Source: Phycicoccus sp. Soil802 (lineage in GTDB: Bacteria; Actinomycetota; Actinomycetes; Actinomycetales; Dermatophilaceae). From it: a stretch of DNA of 64,000 bases. The position numbers and the translations under genes are program-made. The number at the start of each line of letters is the position of its first letter. The stretch's first letter is position 1. The stretch lies in the NCBI RefSeq assembly GCF_001429605.1, contig NZ_LMSS01000007.1:124001-188000 (forward strand). The letters are read 5' to 3'. A model generated the notes under the pieces. The model saw only the letters and a program-made list of their open reading frames with translations. It was not told the DNA's origin and made no database searches. Positions 1 to 8,741 of the stretch are shown here, one piece after another.

Positions 1-325
1 CGCCGGGGGCGGCTGACGTATCCAATCCGCGCTGCGCCCGATCGGTCAGGCTGTCCGTCGGGACCGCAGGTCGGCGATGCCGCGGCCGGCGGCAGTCCCC
101 TTGCGCTCGAACCTCGTCACCGGCCGCTCGGCCCAGCGATCGACCACGCTAAGACGGCCCCGCAGGTGTGCCGTCATAGGCACGACCGGCGGCAGTAGCG
201 TGCGCCTGATCGCGCGCAGAGCGGCATGATCGGATGTTTTCGGCACGATCGCGACCACGTACGTCGAGCAGTTCAGCGAGTGGGTGACTGAAGCCCGACG
301 ACCTCGGTGAGCCGTCTGACCGCCG
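1..325. other. No confident gene; left edge of integrated element
   Basis: I see no gene I can defend here. On the minus strand a frame stays open from about 288 down to a stop at 46 and reads like protein in its last 80 residues (rich in Arg, Ala and Val), but it has no good start codon or ribosome binding site. It may be the tail of a decayed gene of the integrated element that continues to the left of the window. Confidence 0.3.
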
Positions 326-1024
326 TCATCGCTCGACGTCCGGCCCGCCCATGAACGTCTCGAGCGCGAGATCGAGCTCCGATCGAAACGTCGAGGCGCC
401 GCCAACCAAAGCCTCCGGCGACACGACGAACGAGTTGGGCACCCTTGGCTCACCGAACAGCCTGCTGAAGGGACGCCGCACGACCACCCCTTCGTGGGAG
501 CCGACAAGCACACGCAGAGTGAACGACGGTCCGTCCTCAAGCCCTTCGAACGCGTGCCACGGCAGGAAGAACGACTCGAAGGGGTGACGCACCGCGAGAC
601 CCTCTGCGGAGAACACGGCCGAGTACCGCAACGCCAAGCCCATCCCCGCCAACGACGCGAACATGAGGATCACCCAGAGACAAGTCATTAAGGGGGCGTA
701 TGGCGGCGCCGCCGATGCTGTAGCCCAGTCAACCAGGGCGAGCACCCCTCCACCGATGGCCCATGCTCCCGCGACGTAGGCCGCGCGGTGGAAGTCTCCC
801 GGTATTGTTACCGTCCCGTCGGCGGCGTGCCGCGGCTGAGCCGTTTGACTCTCGCGACCGATCCAGAGCAACACACAACCGAATGCGGCCAAGCCACCCG
901 CCGCGACGAGCCAATTCATGTGGGGTAGGGGGGCCAGCCACTCCGGCTGCTGAACGGTCACCGTGGCAACTATGGCGGCCACGACACACGTGTGCACGCA
1001 CATCGGCATGAGCGGACGTTCCAT
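326..1024 (-). CDS. Hypothetical membrane protein with possible PH-like C-terminal domain
   Basis: The 232-residue product has about four hydrophobic segments: near residues 10-28, 35-55, 80-100 and 110-130. A soluble C-terminal part of about 95 residues follows. That part (SAEGLAVRHPFESFFLPW) has the beta-rich pattern of bacterial PH-like domains found in small actinobacterial membrane proteins. That assignment is inference, and I do not recognise the family by name. The start at 1024 has a G-rich stretch very close upstream; Met-6 at 1009 is an alternative. The gene lies in the integrated-element side of the window, on the strand opposite to rep-xis-int, and could be cargo or older flanking DNA. 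Confidence 0.6.
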   Translation of the reverse strand: MERPLMPMCVHTCVVAAIVATVTVQQPEWLAPLPHMNWLVAAGGLAAFGCVLLWIGRESQTAQPRHAADGTVTIPGDFHRAAYVAGAWAIGGGVLALVDWATASAAPPYAPLMTCLWVILMFASLAGMGLALRYSAVFSAEGLAVRHPFESFFLPWHAFEGLEDGPSFTLRVLVGSHEGVVVRRPFSRLFGEPRVPNSFVVSPEALVGGASTFRSELDLALETFMGGPDVER

Positions 1025-1400
1025 CCCCGCCTAGTTGGGTAAGGAGTTGGTCAAGGATGGCCGGTGGTCGGGGGTAAAGGTGGATTGCTGTCCGTGGTGG
1101 GTGTCATCCTCGAAGCAGCGGACAATTCCATACAAAACAAACACACAAATTTGACGGGTATATCCCTGGGGGTCGGCTCCCCACCCTTGGCCAGAGGCCG
1201 CACACAAACTGACAGCCGCTCAAACACACACAGACAAAACTCTTCGTCCGCACCTCCCTGATTCTTCTGTGTCCGGCGTTTGAGCGACCCCCAGCGTCGG
1301 TGAGCACCACCCTTAGTGGCCGCCCCAGTACCGGGTGTGTCGTGTGGAACGGGTCGCACTAGCTCCACGCGGCACACCCTTGGGAAAGGGCGTGGTGGTC
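1025..1400. other. Intergenic region before rep, possible replication origin or promoter
   Basis: About 375 bases without a gene. The stretch 1130-1240 is clearly more A-rich than its surroundings and carries repeated ACACA/ACACAAA words near 1140, 1201 and 1222. A short hairpin-like GC stretch lies near 1165-1190. In pSAM2-type elements the double-strand origin and the rep promoter lie near rep, so this is a candidate for one of them. The sequence shows only A-rich short repeats; the function is inference. Confidence 0.25.
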
Positions 1401-2969
1401 GTGACCTCGACGACCCGCAACCAGGTGTGGACGGCGCTGCCCCCGATCGGCGATCGGGACGACCGCCCGCTGGACTTGCCGCAGCTGGACGCCGCGACGC
1501 AGGCGCAGGTGGTGGCCCGGTTGCTGTCGCCGGACTTCGACGCCTGGTCGGTGGCCGCATCCCGGGTCGGGTTCTGCGCCAAGCCAATCCGCCTGGTCGG
1601 CCAGTCCCGCACCTTCGACAAGACGACTGGTGAATTGGTCCGGTGTTACGCGTCGGCGGATGAGCCGACCGGGGTGACGTTCGTGCGCTGCGGCAACCGG
1701 CGCGCCTCCGAGTGCGAGTCTTGCTCGCGGCTGTACGCGGCGGACACGTTCCACCTGATCCGCTCAGGGGTGACCGGCGGAAAGGGCGTCCCGGCGACCG
1801 TTGGCGAGAACCCGCTGGTGTTCGCGACCCTGACCGCCCCGTCGTTCGGGCCGGTCCACGGCGTCCGCCCCAACAACGGCAGGTGCCGGCCACGACGCGA
1901 TACCGGAGCCCGCTGCCCGCACGGAAGACCGTTGTCCTGCATGGCGATTCACGCCGATGAGGACATAGCCGTGGGGCAGCCGTTGTGTCCGGACTGCTAC
2001 GACTACGCCTCCCAGGTGGTGTGGCAGTGGTGGGCGCCCGAGCTGTGGCGACGCTTCACGATCACCCTGCGACGGATGCTGGCCCACCACGTGGGCGTGC
2101 TGCCCGCCCACCTCGGCGATGTGGCGAGCGTGCAGTACGCGAAGGTCGCCGAGTACCAGCTGCGCGGCGCGGTGCACTTCCACGCCCTTGTCCGCCTCGA
2201 CGGCCCCCAAACCACTGACGGCTTCGCTCACGCCCCCACCCAGGTGACCGCCCGAGTGCTGTCCGCGCTCGTCGAGCAGGCCGTCCGCGCGGTCCGGGTC
2301 ACCGCCGACCCGGTCCACGACGGCGATGTCCCGCGCGTGCTGGCGTTGGGAGTCCAGGTCGACACCCGCCCGGTGCGGACCTCGTCACGCACCGACGACC
2401 CCGACCGCGAGCTCACCCCCGAGCAGGTCGCCGGGTACCTGGCTAAGTACGCCACCAAGTCCGCCTCCGACACCGAGGCCAAGGACTCCACCCACCTGCG
2501 CCGCCTACACGCCACCGCCCGCAGCATGGCCGCGCGTGCCGTCAGCGCCGAGGAGGACCCGACGGCCCCTTATGGGTTGCTCGGCAAATGGGCACACACG
2601 CTCGGCTTCCGGGGCCACTTCGCGACCAAGTCCCGCCGCTACTCCGTCACCCTCGGCGCCCTCCGCCGGGCCCGGCAACGCGCTCAGGCCCGGATCGTCG
2701 AGGCCAACCGCACAGGCACCCCTATCGACCTCCGCGCCATCGAGGCAGAGCTCCTCGCCGACGTCGAAGACGAGGCCACCGTCGTGATCGGATCCTGGGC
2801 CTACGCCGGCACCGGATGGGCCAACGACGGCGAAACCGCCCTCGCCACCGCAGCCGCCTCCCGAGCCCGCGAGTACGCCCAGGAGCGAGCCCGAATTCGA
2901 AGTGAGCACAACAGAAACCGCTTGAGAGGAAACACTGATGACAGTTCGAAGATCTTCACCGGCAGGTGA
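1401..2969 (+). CDS. Replication initiator protein, RepSA-like, of an integrative element
   Basis: This is a replication initiator of the type carried by pSAM2-family actinomycete integrative elements. It has a Cys-rich segment (CGNRRASECESC) around 1690-1725. An HxH motif (HFHALVRLDG, at 2175-2183) and a downstream YLAKYATK motif (tyrosines at 2436 and 2448) are what is expected of rolling-circle HUH endonucleases. The frame opens at 1335, but a GGGAAAGGG sequence at 1382-1390 favours a GTG start at 1401 (522 residues). It overlaps the excisionase gene by 32 bases, so rep, xis and int form one transcript. Its expected job is to nick and start replication of the excised circle. Confidence 0.85.
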   Translation: MTSTTRNQVWTALPPIGDRDDRPLDLPQLDAATQAQVVARLLSPDFDAWSVAASRVGFCAKPIRLVGQSRTFDKTTGELVRCYASADEPTGVTFVRCGNRRASECESCSRLYAADTFHLIRSGVTGGKGVPATVGENPLVFATLTAPSFGPVHGVRPNNGRCRPRRDTGARCPHGRPLSCMAIHADEDIAVGQPLCPDCYDYASQVVWQWWAPELWRRFTITLRRMLAHHVGVLPAHLGDVASVQYAKVAEYQLRGAVHFHALVRLDGPQTTDGFAHAPTQVTARVLSALVEQAVRAVRVTADPVHDGDVPRVLALGVQVDTRPVRTSSRTDDPDRELTPEQVAGYLAKYATKSASDTEAKDSTHLRRLHATARSMAARAVSAEEDPTAPYGLLGKWAHTLGFRGHFATKSRRYSVTLGALRRARQRAQARIVEANRTGTPIDLRAIEAELLADVEDEATVVIGSWAYAGTGWANDGETALATAAASRAREYAQERARIRSEHNRNRLRGNTDDSSKIFTGR

Positions 2970-3165
2970 AGCAACCACGTCGCGACCGCCGAGCTGCGCT
3001 CGGTTGTGGACCCTCCAGGACGTCTCGGACTTCCTGAACGTGCCGATGGGGACGCTCTACCAGTGGCGGGTCCGCGGCGAGGGTCCACCAGCGTTCAAGG
3101 TTGGCCGCCACATCCGCTTCGATCCCGACCGGGTCAGGGCCTGGCTCTCCGAGTCTGGGGCATGA
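2938..3165 (+). CDS. xis: Excisionase / AlpA-like helix-turn-helix DNA-binding protein
   Basis: A 75-residue protein with a MerR/AlpA-type helix-turn-helix in residues 23-70. The segment LWTLQDVSDFLNVPMGTLYQW is followed by the usual basic wing (FKVGRHIRFDPDRVRAWL). Small proteins of this type directly upstream of a tyrosine integrase act as recombination directionality factors. It starts inside the end of rep and stops one base before the integrase ATG. Xis is named from context and domain; a transcriptional role cannot be excluded. Confidence 0.8.
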   Translation: MTVRRSSPAGEATTSRPPSCARLWTLQDVSDFLNVPMGTLYQWRVRGEGPPAFKVGRHIRFDPDRVRAWLSESGA

Positions 3166-3166
3166 C

Positions 3167-4276
3167 ATGGCCAGCATCGACAAGCGCGAACGCGGTGGCG
3201 CAGTCACGTGGCTGGCGCGATGGCGTGACGACACCGGTCGTCAGCGCAAGAGGTCGTTCAGGCGCAAGATCGACGCCCAGCGCTTCGTCACGCAGATCGA
3301 GGCGGACATGCTGCGAGGTCAGTACGTCGATCCGTCGGACACCACAACGGTGCTGGAGTATGCCCGTCGCTGGGCCGCGGCGAGGATCCACCGACCGACG
3401 ACGGCTCGGCGGGTGGAGAGCATGATCTCTACTCATGTTGCTGGGACCAGCTTGGGGGCGCGACGACTTGCGGCGGTCACGCCGTCGGAGGTGCAGGCCT
3501 GGGCATCGGACCGAGCGCAGATCTTGGCACCGACGACGTTGCGCAACCTGGTGAGCCTGCTGCGCTCGGTATATGCCTCGGCAGTGCTTGATCGGTTGGT
3601 GGCGACGTCGCCCGTGGTTCGGCTGTCGCTTCCCCCGACACATCGGGAGCGAGTCGTGCCCCTATCGATCGAGCAGGTCCTGGCTCTGTCCGAAGCGATG
3701 CCCAGGCGTAACCGGGCGATGGTCATCACCCAAGCCGGCCTCGGCCTTCGGATCGGCGAGCTCTTGAGCCTGCGGGTCCAAGACGTCGACTTCATGCGCA
3801 GGTCGGTGCGCATCGAGTGGCAACTGGCCCCCGGGCAGAAGACGCGCAGCGCCCCGAAGACGCGGCGCTCAACGAGGACCCTTCCGCTCCCCCAAGTGGT
3901 GGCCGAAGCGCTGTCGGTGCATCTCGAGGAGTTCGCGCCGGGCTACGACGGCACCCTGTTCACCACTCGGTTCGGGGCGCCATACCGGCACGACTACTAC
4001 GGGACACGGATCTTCGCCGAGGCGGTCGCCAGGAGCGGCCTGCCCAAGTCGACCACGTCCCACGACCTGCGGCACCACTACGCCTCGGTGCTCCTGGCAC
4101 AAGGCGAGTCGGTCATCGCGGTGGCCGAGCGCCTGGGCCACCACAACGCGAGCCTGGTGCTGTCCACGTATGGCCACCTGATGCCCGATTCCGAGGACCG
4201 AACCCGCCGAGCGATCGAAAGTGCTTGGGCCTCGTGTGCCCCGTCCGTGCCCCACGAGGAGGTCGCAGGTCGCTGA
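3167..4276 (+). CDS. int: Site-specific tyrosine recombinase (integrase)
   Basis: A phage-type integrase of 369 residues when started at the ATG at 3167, one base after xis. The frame is open from 3101, but the extra residues overlap xis and lack family similarity. It has an N-terminal Arm-binding-like region (WLARWRDDTGRQRKRSF), a SAM-like core-binding domain, and a C-terminal catalytic domain. The catalytic Arg is in GLRIGELLSLR, the H-x-x-R box is HDLRHHYAS, a Gly-His follows in RLGHHN, and the nucleophilic Tyr is in LSTYGHLM. It converges with ychF only 20 bases away, which points to the ychF 3' end as the integration site. Confidence 0.93.
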   Translation: MASIDKRERGGAVTWLARWRDDTGRQRKRSFRRKIDAQRFVTQIEADMLRGQYVDPSDTTTVLEYARRWAAARIHRPTTARRVESMISTHVAGTSLGARRLAAVTPSEVQAWASDRAQILAPTTLRNLVSLLRSVYASAVLDRLVATSPVVRLSLPPTHRERVVPLSIEQVLALSEAMPRRNRAMVITQAGLGLRIGELLSLRVQDVDFMRRSVRIEWQLAPGQKTRSAPKTRRSTRTLPLPQVVAEALSVHLEEFAPGYDGTLFTTRFGAPYRHDYYGTRIFAEAVARSGLPKSTTSHDLRHHYASVLLAQGESVIAVAERLGHHNASLVLSTYGHLMPDSEDRTRRAIESAWASCAPSVPHEEVAGR

Positions 4277-4325
4277 CCTGCGGAAATGGCCGTGTTTCAA
4301 ACGTTGAAGCGGAACTCCACGACGT
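4277..4325. other. Putative attachment site (attR) at the 3' end of ychF
   Basis: The integrase stop codon and the ychF stop codon are 20 bases apart on opposite strands. The last codons of ychF still give the conserved ending VEFRFNV. Integrative elements commonly recombine into the 3' end of a gene and restore it, with int next to the junction. The crossover identity block would be expected in about 4290-4325. The matching left copy must lie outside the window, so this is inference from layout. Confidence 0.35.
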
Positions 4326-5382
4326 CGCCGTCGGACATGACGTAGTCCTTGCCCTCCATGCGGACCTTGCCCGCGGCCTTGGCCGCAGCCATCGAGCCCA
4401 TGGCGTCGAGGTCCTCGTAGGACACGATCTCGGCCTTGATGAACCCACGCTGGAAGTCGGTGTGGATGACCCCGGCGGCCTGCGGCGCGGTCCAGCCCTG
4501 ACCGATGGTCCACGCGCGCGACTCCTTGGGGCCGGCCGTGAGGTAGGTCTGCAGGCCGAGCGTGTGGAACCCGGTGCGGGCGAGCTGGTCGAGCCCGGAC
4601 TCCTCGGCGCCGAACGACTCGAGCAGCTCCATGGCCTCCTCCGGCTCCATCTCCATGAGGTCCATCTCGAGCTTGGCGTTGAGGAACACCGAGTCGGCGG
4701 GCGACACCAGCGCGCGCAGGGAGTCCTGCAGCGCGGCGTCGGACAGCTGGTCCTCGTCGAGGTTGAACACGTAGATGAACGGCTTGGTCGTCAGCAGGCC
4801 CAGGCCCCGCGCCTCGGCGAGGTCGACCCCGGCAGCCGCGCCCGCGGCATACAGGGTGTGGCCCTCCTCGAGCACCTTCTGCGCCGCCACGGCGTTGTCG
4901 AGGATGGCCTTCTTCTCCTTCTGGATCCGCGACTCCTTCTCCAGCCGCGGCACGGCCTTCTCGAGGGTCTGCAGGTCGGCGAGGATCAGCTCGGTGTGGA
5001 TCGTCTCGATGTCCGACTCGGGCGAGACCTTGCCGTCGACGTGGACGACGTCGCCGTCCTCGAACGCGCGCACCACCTGGCAGATCGCGTCGGCCTCACG
5101 GATGTTGGCGAGGAACTTGTTGCCCAGGCCCTCACCCTCCGAGGCCCCGCGGACGATGCCGGCGATGTCGACGAACGACACCGTCGCGGGCAGGATGCGC
5201 TCGGAGCCGAAGATCTCGGCCAGCCGCTTGAGGCGGGCGTCCGGCAGCGGGACCACCCCGACGTTCGGCTCGATCGTCGCGAACGGGTAGTTCGCGGCGA
5301 GCACGTTGTTCTTGGTCAGGGCGTTGAACATCGTGGACTTGCCCACGTTGGGCAGGCCGACGATTCCGATAGTGAGAGCCAC
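4297..5382 (-). CDS. ychF: Redox-regulated ATPase YchF (OBG-family GTPase-like)
   Basis: A 361-residue YchF, the normal family length. The P-loop is GLPNVGKS at residues 9-16, followed by a DIAG G3 motif. A NLDE motif stands where ordinary GTPases have NKxD; this change is the family hallmark and gives preference for ATP. A C-terminal TGS domain ([15 protein letters not shown] onward) ends in VEFRFNV. YchF binds ribosomes and affects translation and oxidative stress responses. The gene is intact although the integrated element abuts its 3' end. It is followed upstream by the thioesterase gene on the same strand. Confidence 0.97.
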   Translation of the reverse strand: MALTIGIVGLPNVGKSTMFNALTKNNVLAANYPFATIEPNVGVVPLPDARLKRLAEIFGSERILPATVSFVDIAGIVRGASEGEGLGNKFLANIREADAICQVVRAFEDGDVVHVDGKVSPESDIETIHTELILADLQTLEKAVPRLEKESRIQKEKKAILDNAVAAQKVLEEGHTLYAAGAAAGVDLAEARGLGLLTTKPFIYVFNLDEDQLSDAALQDSLRALVSPADSVFLNAKLEMDLMEMEPEEAMELLESFGAEESGLDQLARTGFHTLGLQTYLTAGPKESRAWTIGQGWTAPQAAGVIHTDFQRGFIKAEIVSYEDLDAMGSMAAAKAAGKVRMEGKDYVMSDGDVVEFRFNV

Positions 5383-5394
5383 AAGGCCGAGAGT

Positions 5395-6267
5395 CTACCG
5401 GCGGTCAGCGGCAGGCACGGACGCCCGGGCGAGCTGCCGAGACAGCGCGACGAGCCGTCCCTCGCTGTCCCAGACCTCGGCGTCCTCCTCGAGGAAGCCA
5501 CCGGCCAGCGTGCGGTTCGTGAGGTTCACCCGCAGCCAGCCCGGGGCCGGACGGGCGCGGACGTGCGCCGTGAGCTCGAGGGTGGGCGTCCAGCCGGGCA
5601 GCCCGAGCTCGAACGCGACCGGCGGCAGGGCGTCGACGGCCAGGAGCAGCAGGAGCGGGTCGGGCTCGCGGCCGTCGGCCATCCGCAGCCACCCGCGGAT
5701 GACGCCGTTGCCCGACGGCTTGCCCATCGCCCAGCCGGTGGTCGCCGGGTCGAGGCGCATGTCGAGGCGCTGGAGGAGGGAGGCGTGCTTGAGGAAGTCC
5801 GGCGGCGCCTGGGCCGCCGACACGCAGCGGTCGGGGGGCGGCAGCTCGGGCGGCTGGGCGGACGTCGTGAGGTCGCCGTCGACCGAGGCGAGGTCGCCGT
5901 AGGTCGCGAGGAAACGGACCCGCTCCACCTCGCCGCCCTGCCCGTCGTCCTGCAGCAGCGAGGCCTGTCCGGTCGACACGGCCCGGCCCCGGCGGATCAC
6001 CGAGGTGCGCACGGTCGCGGGTCCGGGGGCACCCGGCGTCAGGTAGTAGGCGCTGATCGCCAACGGGTCCGGGTGGGCCGGACGGTCACCGTCCGCAGTG
6101 CCGAACTCCGCGGCGAGCGCCCGACCGGCGATGGCCAGCAGCACCCCGCCGTTGACTCCGCCGCCGATCCGCCACCCCTCGCCCAGGGCCGCGTCGTAGA
6201 CGCCCCCCTCGCCGTCGCGTGCGGAAACCGCTGAACCCGTGTCGAACTCACTCGCCCCACTGACCAC
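5395..6267 (-). CDS. Acyl-CoA thioesterase family protein (TesB-like double hotdog)
   Basis: About 290 residues with the double-hotdog layout of TesB-like thioesterases. The N-terminal half has the GWRIGGGVNGGVLLA helix entry and an ISAYYLTPG strand. The C-terminal half is a shorter hotdog (LELTAHVRARPAPGWLRVN). The family hydrolyses acyl-CoA thioesters; the substrate cannot be read here. The frame opens at 6312, but that start lies beyond the palindrome at 6292-6329. A GTG at 6267 with GGGAGC seven bases upstream is the better start. The stop is 12 bases from the ychF start, so the two probably share a transcript. Confidence 0.75.
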   Translation of the reverse strand: MVSGASEFDTGSAVSARDGEGGVYDAALGEGWRIGGGVNGGVLLAIAGRALAAEFGTADGDRPAHPDPLAISAYYLTPGAPGPATVRTSVIRRGRAVSTGQASLLQDDGQGGEVERVRFLATYGDLASVDGDLTTSAQPPELPPPDRCVSAAQAPPDFLKHASLLQRLDMRLDPATTGWAMGKPSGNGVIRGWLRMADGREPDPLLLLLAVDALPPVAFELGLPGWTPTLELTAHVRARPAPGWLRVNLTNRTLAGGFLEEDAEVWDSEGRLVALSRQLARASVPAADRR

Positions 6268-6291
6268 TTGGCTGCTCCCATCCTGCGCTGC

Positions 6292-6329
6292 GCGCGGCAT
6301 ACCTGACGTCACTGGAGGGTATGCCGCGC
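6292..6329 (-). terminator. Hairpin of inverted GTATGCCG words downstream of the metalloprotease gene
   Basis: Twelve-base arms GCGCGGCATACC and GGTATGCCGCGC flank a 14-base loop, just after the stop of the leftward metalloprotease gene. There is no T-tract, as is common in actinobacteria. It is one of the paired GTATGCCG sites found across the window. Confidence 0.6.
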
Positions 6330-6338
6330 AACGGCCGG

Positions 6339-8720
6339 TCAGGGCGTGGCCGTGGCCTCCGCCACGTCCTCGGCGGTGGCCGTCGTCGGCTGGGTCGGGG
6401 AGGTAGTGGGGTCAGTGGTGCTCGCCGGATCCGAGGTGCTGCTCGCGCTCGACGACGACCCGGGGGCGGTCGATGAGGAGCTGGCCGAGGGCGAACCCCC
6501 GGTCGAGGACCCGGTGGCACCAGTCGTGGGCGACGTCGAGCCAGTCGGCCCGGTGGTCGTGGGCGCGGTCGGCGTGCTACCCGTGGCCGGTTTCACCCAG
6601 GCAGGGTCCTGCTGCACGATGGCCAGGATCTGGCGCTCGAACTCGGTCAGCCGCTCCTGGAGCTCGCTGAGGGGGACATCCTGGATGGAGTCCCCGAAGG
6701 CGGAGATCTCCTTCCACAGCTCCGCGAGCTCGGCACTGCTCTGGGCGCTGAGAGGGCCGGACAACGTCACCACCAGCTGGGTCGCGAGGGCCTGGGTGAC
6801 GCACTGCACGCAGCCGTAGTTGACGGCCGCGGCGACGTTCTCGGGGACGACGACGTTGGCGTTTCCCAGAACGAGGACGACCTGGAAGGCCACTGCGACG
6901 GTCTGGCACCCGGTGCAGGACGCCAGCGCGTAGGCCTCGTTGCTGTTCGACACCGTGTCACCATCGGCCCAGACCAGGGCGAAGGCCACGTCGTAGAGCG
7001 AGGACCCGTCCTTGGTGTTGACGGCCATGGCCTGGTTGCCACCCTCGCCCGGAGGGAGCGGGCGGTTGAACGGGAAGACCCAGGTCGGCAGCTGCTGGTC
7101 CCCGTCCGCCGCCCGGCCCCCTCGGGGCACCATGACGACCGCCAGCTCCGGCGACTCCGCAGTCGGCAGCGCCGCATCGCGGGGCCACACGGCTCGCCCC
7201 GCACCCTGCCGACCCTGCTGCAGCGTGGTCGGGGTCCCTGAGCGCAGGGTGCTGGCGACGCCGTCTGCCAGCGTCCCGCGCTCGTAGGCCTGGATGGGCC
7301 GGTACGTGCCCGGCTGGGGCCACCAGGACCAGGCCAGCCCGGCCACGACTGCGAGCGCCAGCACGCCGGCCAGCGCGCGCCGCATCGGTCGGTCCTCGGT
7401 GGCCCGCCAGGTGCCGGTCGCGACCTGCTTGGTGACACGCGTGACGATGAAGACGACGCCCAGCACCGGAAGGGCGATGGCGACGATCGACAGCACCCGC
7501 ACCACGACGGCGAGCACGTCACCGTCGGCGAGCTGCGTCTCGAGCCGCGCCCACTGCCTGCCGACGGAGGCCCACGCGGTCCCCGCGACGCGGGGGAGGC
7601 TCAGGACCATCATCACGAGGGAGAACAGCAGGACGGGCACGACGACGACCACCCAGACGGTGACCACGGCCCGGGCCCAGGGCTTGAGCACCGTGGCCTC
7701 CGGGTCGTTCCAGTGCCGGGGAAGCAAGCCCACGAGGGTCGGCTTGATCCGGTGGTAGAGGTCGGGCACCCCGGTGACGTCGGCCAGGACGTGGTAGCCG
7801 TCGAACCGCACGAGAGGAGCCAGTTGGCGCACCATCTGGAGCACTTGGGTCGCGATGATCAGCAGGATCGCGTCCCAGCCCGTGCCCCACCAGACGCCGA
7901 ACATCGCCACGGCCACGATGGCGTTGAAGTAGAGACCACCGAGGTCGGTGCGCACTCGTCCGGCGCGGCCGAGCCGGTAGCTGTCGGTGACATCCGTGTA
8001 GAAGGCCGGCCACACGAGGTAGAAACCGGTGCCCATGGCCCCGGGTGTCGAGCCTCCGTAGCGCGCGGCCGCTGCGTGCCCGAACTCGTGGAAGCCGGCC
8101 GAGACGACCGTCAACGCGAACACGGCCAGCAGCAGGGCCGGCTGGTCGAAGGCCTGATGGGTGGCCGACGCCAGCCCCTTGTCGAGCAGCACCCAGGCGC
8201 AGACTGCGAGGAACGCGCCGACCAGCACCACCACGACGACCGGTGCGAAGAGCAGGGCGAAGGGGGCGGTGATCCGCCTGGTCGATTCCGGATCGGACAC
8301 GACGTACTTGAACCGCAACGCCAGCAACGGGTTCGAGCGCCGGACCTCGGGTTCCGAACCGTCCGCCTTCGTGAGGACCCCGAGGGTGCGCAGCTTGTCG
8401 CACAGCGTCTCCACGTCTGCCCCGGACACCTGGCGTCCCAGGGCTGCCCCCATGGCCTCGGCCACCTCGGCGTGGGACCGCTGCCCGTCCACGTGCTCCA
8501 GCACGGAGTAGAGCAGAGGGGTCAGCTGGATCGCCTGGCCGTCACCCCGGCGCACCAGGGCGGGGGCGACGCGGTAGCCGGAACCGGGCACCTCGCCGAG
8601 GAGCTGCACCCCGTCGGCCCGCACGGGTGCCGCACCCCCACCACTCGGTGGGGGTGCGGTCGCCTCGTCGTGGACGACTGCGGGCGCGTCGGGGGCACCC
8701 GGCCCCTCGAAGGGAGTCAC
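6339..8720 (-). CDS. PqqD-like/M50-type membrane zinc metalloprotease with secreted C-terminal region
   Basis: 793 residues. Positions 40-105 look like a PqqD-type peptide-recognition domain (IQLTPLLYSVLEHVDGQRSH). About eight membrane segments follow between residues 160 and 480. The zinc motif HEFGH is at residues 211-215 and the third ligand is likely D307 in RFDGYHVL, the arrangement of site-2-protease/YydH-type intramembrane peptidases. After the last membrane helix comes an extracytoplasmic region with two CxxC pairs (SCTGCQTV, GCVQCV) and a disordered Ser/Thr/Pro/Gly-rich tail of about 75 residues. The GTG start is 21 bases after the repeat-protein gene, so the two are co-transcribed. 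I infer that it processes or exports that protein; the true substrate is unknown. Confidence 0.8.
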   Translation of the reverse strand: MTPFEGPGAPDAPAVVHDEATAPPPSGGGAAPVRADGVQLLGEVPGSGYRVAPALVRRGDGQAIQLTPLLYSVLEHVDGQRSHAEVAEAMGAALGRQVSGADVETLCDKLRTLGVLTKADGSEPEVRRSNPLLALRFKYVVSDPESTRRITAPFALLFAPVVVVVLVGAFLAVCAWVLLDKGLASATHQAFDQPALLLAVFALTVVSAGFHEFGHAAAARYGGSTPGAMGTGFYLVWPAFYTDVTDSYRLGRAGRVRTDLGGLYFNAIVAVAMFGVWWGTGWDAILLIIATQVLQMVRQLAPLVRFDGYHVLADVTGVPDLYHRIKPTLVGLLPRHWNDPEATVLKPWARAVVTVWVVVVVPVLLFSLVMMVLSLPRVAGTAWASVGRQWARLETQLADGDVLAVVVRVLSIVAIALPVLGVVFIVTRVTKQVATGTWRATEDRPMRRALAGVLALAVVAGLAWSWWPQPGTYRPIQAYERGTLADGVASTLRSGTPTTLQQGRQGAGRAVWPRDAALPTAESPELAVVMVPRGGRAADGDQQLPTWVFPFNRPLPPGEGGNQAMAVNTKDGSSLYDVAFALVWADGDTVSNSNEAYALASCTGCQTVAVAFQVVLVLGNANVVVPENVAAAVNYGCVQCVTQALATQLVVTLSGPLSAQSSAELAELWKEISAFGDSIQDVPLSELQERLTEFERQILAIVQQDPAWVKPATGSTPTAPTTTGPTGSTSPTTGATGSSTGGSPSASSSSTAPGSSSSASSTSDPASTTDPTTSPTQPTTATAEDVAEATATP

Positions 8721-8741
8721 GTCAGCGAGAGCTCGCGCCGA

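Noticed and set aside
9-288. Small minus-strand gene at 46-288
   Set aside because: The frame reads like protein near its end but lacks a start codon with a ribosome binding site and matches no family I know.
1-4300. Transfer genes (TraB/FtsK-like) for the integrative element
   Set aside because: None is present inside the window; only rep, xis and int can be supported.
3817-6234. An 805-codon plus-strand open frame across int, ychF and the thioesterase gene
   Set aside because: It overlaps three recognised genes in the wrong frame or strand and has no domain or sensible start.
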